64,000 nt of DNA from CALLPQ01 sp039819545 (GTDB lineage: Bacteria > Pseudomonadota > Alphaproteobacteria > Caulobacterales > Parvularculaceae): NCBI GenBank assembly GCA_039819545.1, contig JBCBRS010000002.1, forward strand, positions 186,001 to 250,000, read 5' to 3'. The notes under the pieces are model-generated. The model was not told the DNA's origin and did not search any database. It saw only the letters and a program-made list of their open reading frames with translations. Below, piece after piece: positions 62,348 to 64,000 of the stretch; position 1 is the stretch's first letter, and every line of letters begins with the position of its first letter. The position numbers were made by a program, and so were the translations under genes.

Positions 62348-63157
62348 TTATTGGGCTGAGGTCATCTCCCTTTTGTTACAATCAGGCTGGGAACAGGCGA
62401 GGCGAGCTGTTGCCTTCGCCCATGCATTTTGACCGCATACAGAGCAGGTAAACTTGACCTTACTCCGATCTTTTTTAGCAGCGGTTTTCTTGAGACGTTT
62501 TTTGATACCGTCTAACCCGAGAGTTTTTGGATCGGCACCTTTAAGCGCCTCCATAAGCTGCTCGTGCGTCCGGTCTTGCCAGGTGATGCAAAAACCCTCA
62601 TCGACCAATTTCTTGGCTGCACGCTGAAACGGCCCATCTCCGATTATGTAGTGGCTCATGGAGCGCCCGGTTTTGTGACCGCCGGGCTGACCTGTTGAGG
62701 ATGGCATTAAACCAACCTCGATCATCTTATTCGACCATTCCTTGTCATGATACCGCCGCATCTTACCGATGCGTTCAGGGTGCTTCGAAAAGTGAAATTG
62801 CCATTGATGAACCTGTTCATGCACGAGGGTAGAGCACGTATCAAAAATGGTAGTCCACGGAATAAACTGGGGGTTTAATGCTATCTCGTCGGTCAATTCA
62901 TGCGATTTCGCATGACGAAACCGACTACCTGAAAAATAGCCATAGGCACCACCGACACGCTGCAGCGTAATCAATGTGGGCGGAAGTATCCCGCCAAACA
63001 GATGCTCATTGAAAAAGGCAGCTGCCCGATTGAGCTGATCGTACGTTTCAGGCGTCGGTTCTCTTTGGGCATCAGCCTGATCATTTGAAACGTACGACTG
63101 AATCTTTTTGTTAAAAGGATTGCTAGGGAGTAAGGCAGGAAGATTTCGATTGTGCAT
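62348..63157 (-). CDS. SprT-like zinc metalloprotease domain protein
   Basis: A 269-residue protein. The SprT-like catalytic motif HEQVHQWQ (HExxH at residues 113-117) follows the FNEHLFGGILPPTLI block typical of SprT, and a C-terminal zinc ribbon (CSVCGQNAW and CSQPDCNK) completes the plan seen in eukaryotic SPRTN and bacterial SprT relatives. SPRTN cleaves proteins crosslinked to DNA; mobile elements often carry such genes, perhaps for DNA clearance or relaxase processing. It has its own promoter candidate and precedes the membrane/ATPase module by 80 nt. Confidence 0.85.
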   Translation of the reverse strand: MHNRNLPALLPSNPFNKKIQSYVSNDQADAQREPTPETYDQLNRAAAFFNEHLFGGILPPTLITLQRVGGAYGYFSGSRFRHAKSHELTDEIALNPQFIPWTTIFDTCSTLVHEQVHQWQFHFSKHPERIGKMRRYHDKEWSNKMIEVGLMPSSTGQPGGHKTGRSMSHYIIGDGPFQRAAKKLVDEGFCITWQDRTHEQLMEALKGADPKTLGLDGIKKRLKKTAAKKDRSKVKFTCSVCGQNAWAKATARLACSQPDCNKREMTSAQ

Positions 63158-63206
63158 TCAATATCTCCAACACTGCTAGGCAACCGTATTGCGCCATCGA
63201 GGAGGA

Positions 63207-63254
63207 GAGATATATGGAATGGTGTGTTATGTCAATACAGATAATGGTGTATTA
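63207..63254 (-). promoter_or_regulatory. Candidate promoter with 12-bp direct repeats before the SprT-like gene
   Basis: On the minus strand a perfect TTGACA (complement of 63235-63230) is followed at 15-17 nt by TATATC or TATCTC. A 12-mer, TAAYACACCATT, occurs twice (complements of 63243-63254 and 63218-63229), 25 nt start to start with one mismatch, flanking the -35. That arrangement suggests regulator binding. The first copy overlaps the 240-residue gene's stop. Confidence 0.5.
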
Positions 63255-63974
63255 AAATGCGTCCTTGGTCCACCGATTGCGGCCCAATGACCGCTTTACC
63301 CTATTTTCGGCTTCGTCAATCGCAGGGCTTCTTAGGATTTCAGGATTTTCTACAGCGGCCAGGCCGAGTCTTCGTACAAATTCCGTGAAAGGCATCCCCT
63401 GCTCTTGAGCATAGTGTGTGAACGCCTGACGCATCCCATCAGGCAAATTTAGCGTGCCGCGCTTAAGCTCCGTTTCGCCATCAGACAAGCCAAGTTCATT
63501 TAAAAGATCGCGTATTTTATTTTTACTGCCGCTCACGGAACTATTTTTGTTGTTAAAATTTCCGTAATCTAGCGGTTTTTTATTATTCAGTGCAAGGAGA
63601 AAATATTCACCAGCAGACGTTAAACGAATTTGAAGGAGGTTATCGATGGATTGGACGGTAATCAGCCCTGCTTCAGTAAGGACTTGGGTTGCAATGAAGA
63701 CTTTATCAGTAGTGGCCCCAATTTCTTCTGGCGCAATAAATCTGCTTGATCTCCAGCCTCCATTTTGTGATTCTTTGTCATAAAAAAGAAGCAGCTTAAG
63801 TTCCAACTCGTTCAGAACCCGTTGGCCTTTTAGTATTGCGCTTGCGATAACAGGAGCATGTTCTGAAACAATTCTGCGTAGTTTTTTTGAGAGTTTCCCA
63901 TCGTTGCCTGAAACGTCATAAATTGCTTCAGCATTCTTGAGGCGTTGCTCGTCAATTTCTTTCGGTTCGTTCAT
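63252..63974 (-). CDS. Putative DNA-binding protein of the element
   Basis: A 240-residue protein with a winged-helix-like middle (about 60-125: KLLLFYDKESQNGGWRSS, ATDKVFIATQVLTEAGLITVQSI) and a C-terminal segment (RGTLNLPDGMRQAFTHYAQEQG) with ribbon-helix-helix features. No recognised family. AT-rich coding compared with the chromosome. It is the first complete gene seen from the right edge and could regulate the repeat-bearing promoter directly downstream. It may be a replication- or regulation-type protein of the element. Confidence 0.6.
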   Translation of the reverse strand: MNEPKEIDEQRLKNAEAIYDVSGNDGKLSKKLRRIVSEHAPVIASAILKGQRVLNELELKLLLFYDKESQNGGWRSSRFIAPEEIGATTDKVFIATQVLTEAGLITVQSIDNLLQIRLTSAGEYFLLALNNKKPLDYGNFNNKNSSVSGSKNKIRDLLNELGLSDGETELKRGTLNLPDGMRQAFTHYAQEQGMPFTEFVRRLGLAAVENPEILRSPAIDEAENRVKRSLGRNRWTKDAF

Positions 63975-64000
63975 TGTTAATACGATATAGCTCCCAGAAA

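Noticed and set aside
63214..63255. 13-codon plus-strand ORF with a strong GGAGGAGAG ribosome site
   Set aside because: It lies within the minus-strand promoter/repeat region and its sequence is explained by that; no downstream plus-strand gene exists for a leader peptide.
1..64000. CRISPR arrays, IS elements, rRNA, other tRNAs
   Set aside because: None were seen: no evenly spaced repeats, no transposase-like ORFs with inverted ends, no rRNA sequence, and only one cloverleaf at 56521-56597.

Overview
The window is chromosomal DNA of an alphaproteobacterium. The evidence is gene order: scpA-scpB-tatA-tatB-tatC-serS-surE-nlpD; fabD-fabG-acpP-fabF-mltG-yicC-gmk; rpsF-rpsR-rplI-dnaB; and ctaA/DUF2842 next to rplM-rpsI. 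Moderate-to-high GC, lipoprotein and TonB genes indicate a Gram-negative envelope. I cannot name the genus; a marine Parvularcula/Hyphomonas-like relative is only a guess.

Layout. 1-2.4 kb: minus-strand operon of an ALDH7-type dehydrogenase, a small membrane protein and YaiI. 2.5-10.8 kb: one long minus-strand block from condensin partners ScpA/B through the Tat translocase, SerRS and SurE to an NlpD-like amidase activator. 11-14.5 kb: plus-strand greA, rplY, pth, ychF. 14.5-30.1 kb: mixed housekeeping and accessory genes (MscS channel, SPOR lipoprotein, PAS sensor, aminotransferase, Dps, a broken hydrolase, EttA, PH-domain protein, DUF3088, methyltransferase, free-Met-sulfoxide reductase, FAH hydrolase, transaldolase, DoxX-like protein, PurB). 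30.3-31.8 kb: a spondin/RTX secreted protein. 31.8-43.5 kb: the fatty-acid/cell-wall cluster, interrupted by a TonB receptor plus acetyltransferase and by a membrane protein with a decayed paralogue. 43.8-56.4 kb: ribosomal proteins, DnaB, LigA, RecN, S9/L13, a propeller lipoprotein, heme A synthase, DUF2842 and a J-domain protein.

At 56.5 kb a CAU-anticodon tRNA marks the left end of an integrated element that runs off the right edge. It holds a large serine recombinase whose last codons and stop are the antisense of the tRNA, a 52-aa partner ORF, an 82-aa basic protein, a VirD4/TraG-like coupling ATPase without membrane anchor, two membrane proteins translated just ahead of it, a SprT-like metalloprotease and a 240-aa putative DNA-binding protein. 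No relaxase, mating-pair proteins or right attachment site are inside the window.

The features most worth following are this tRNA-embedded element with its three-gene membrane/ATPase module and two repeat-bearing promoters, a terminator-like hairpin in the greA leader, an alternating 7-mer operator upstream of dps, and single-base frameshifts in mltG and an alpha/beta hydrolase, both at C/G runs.
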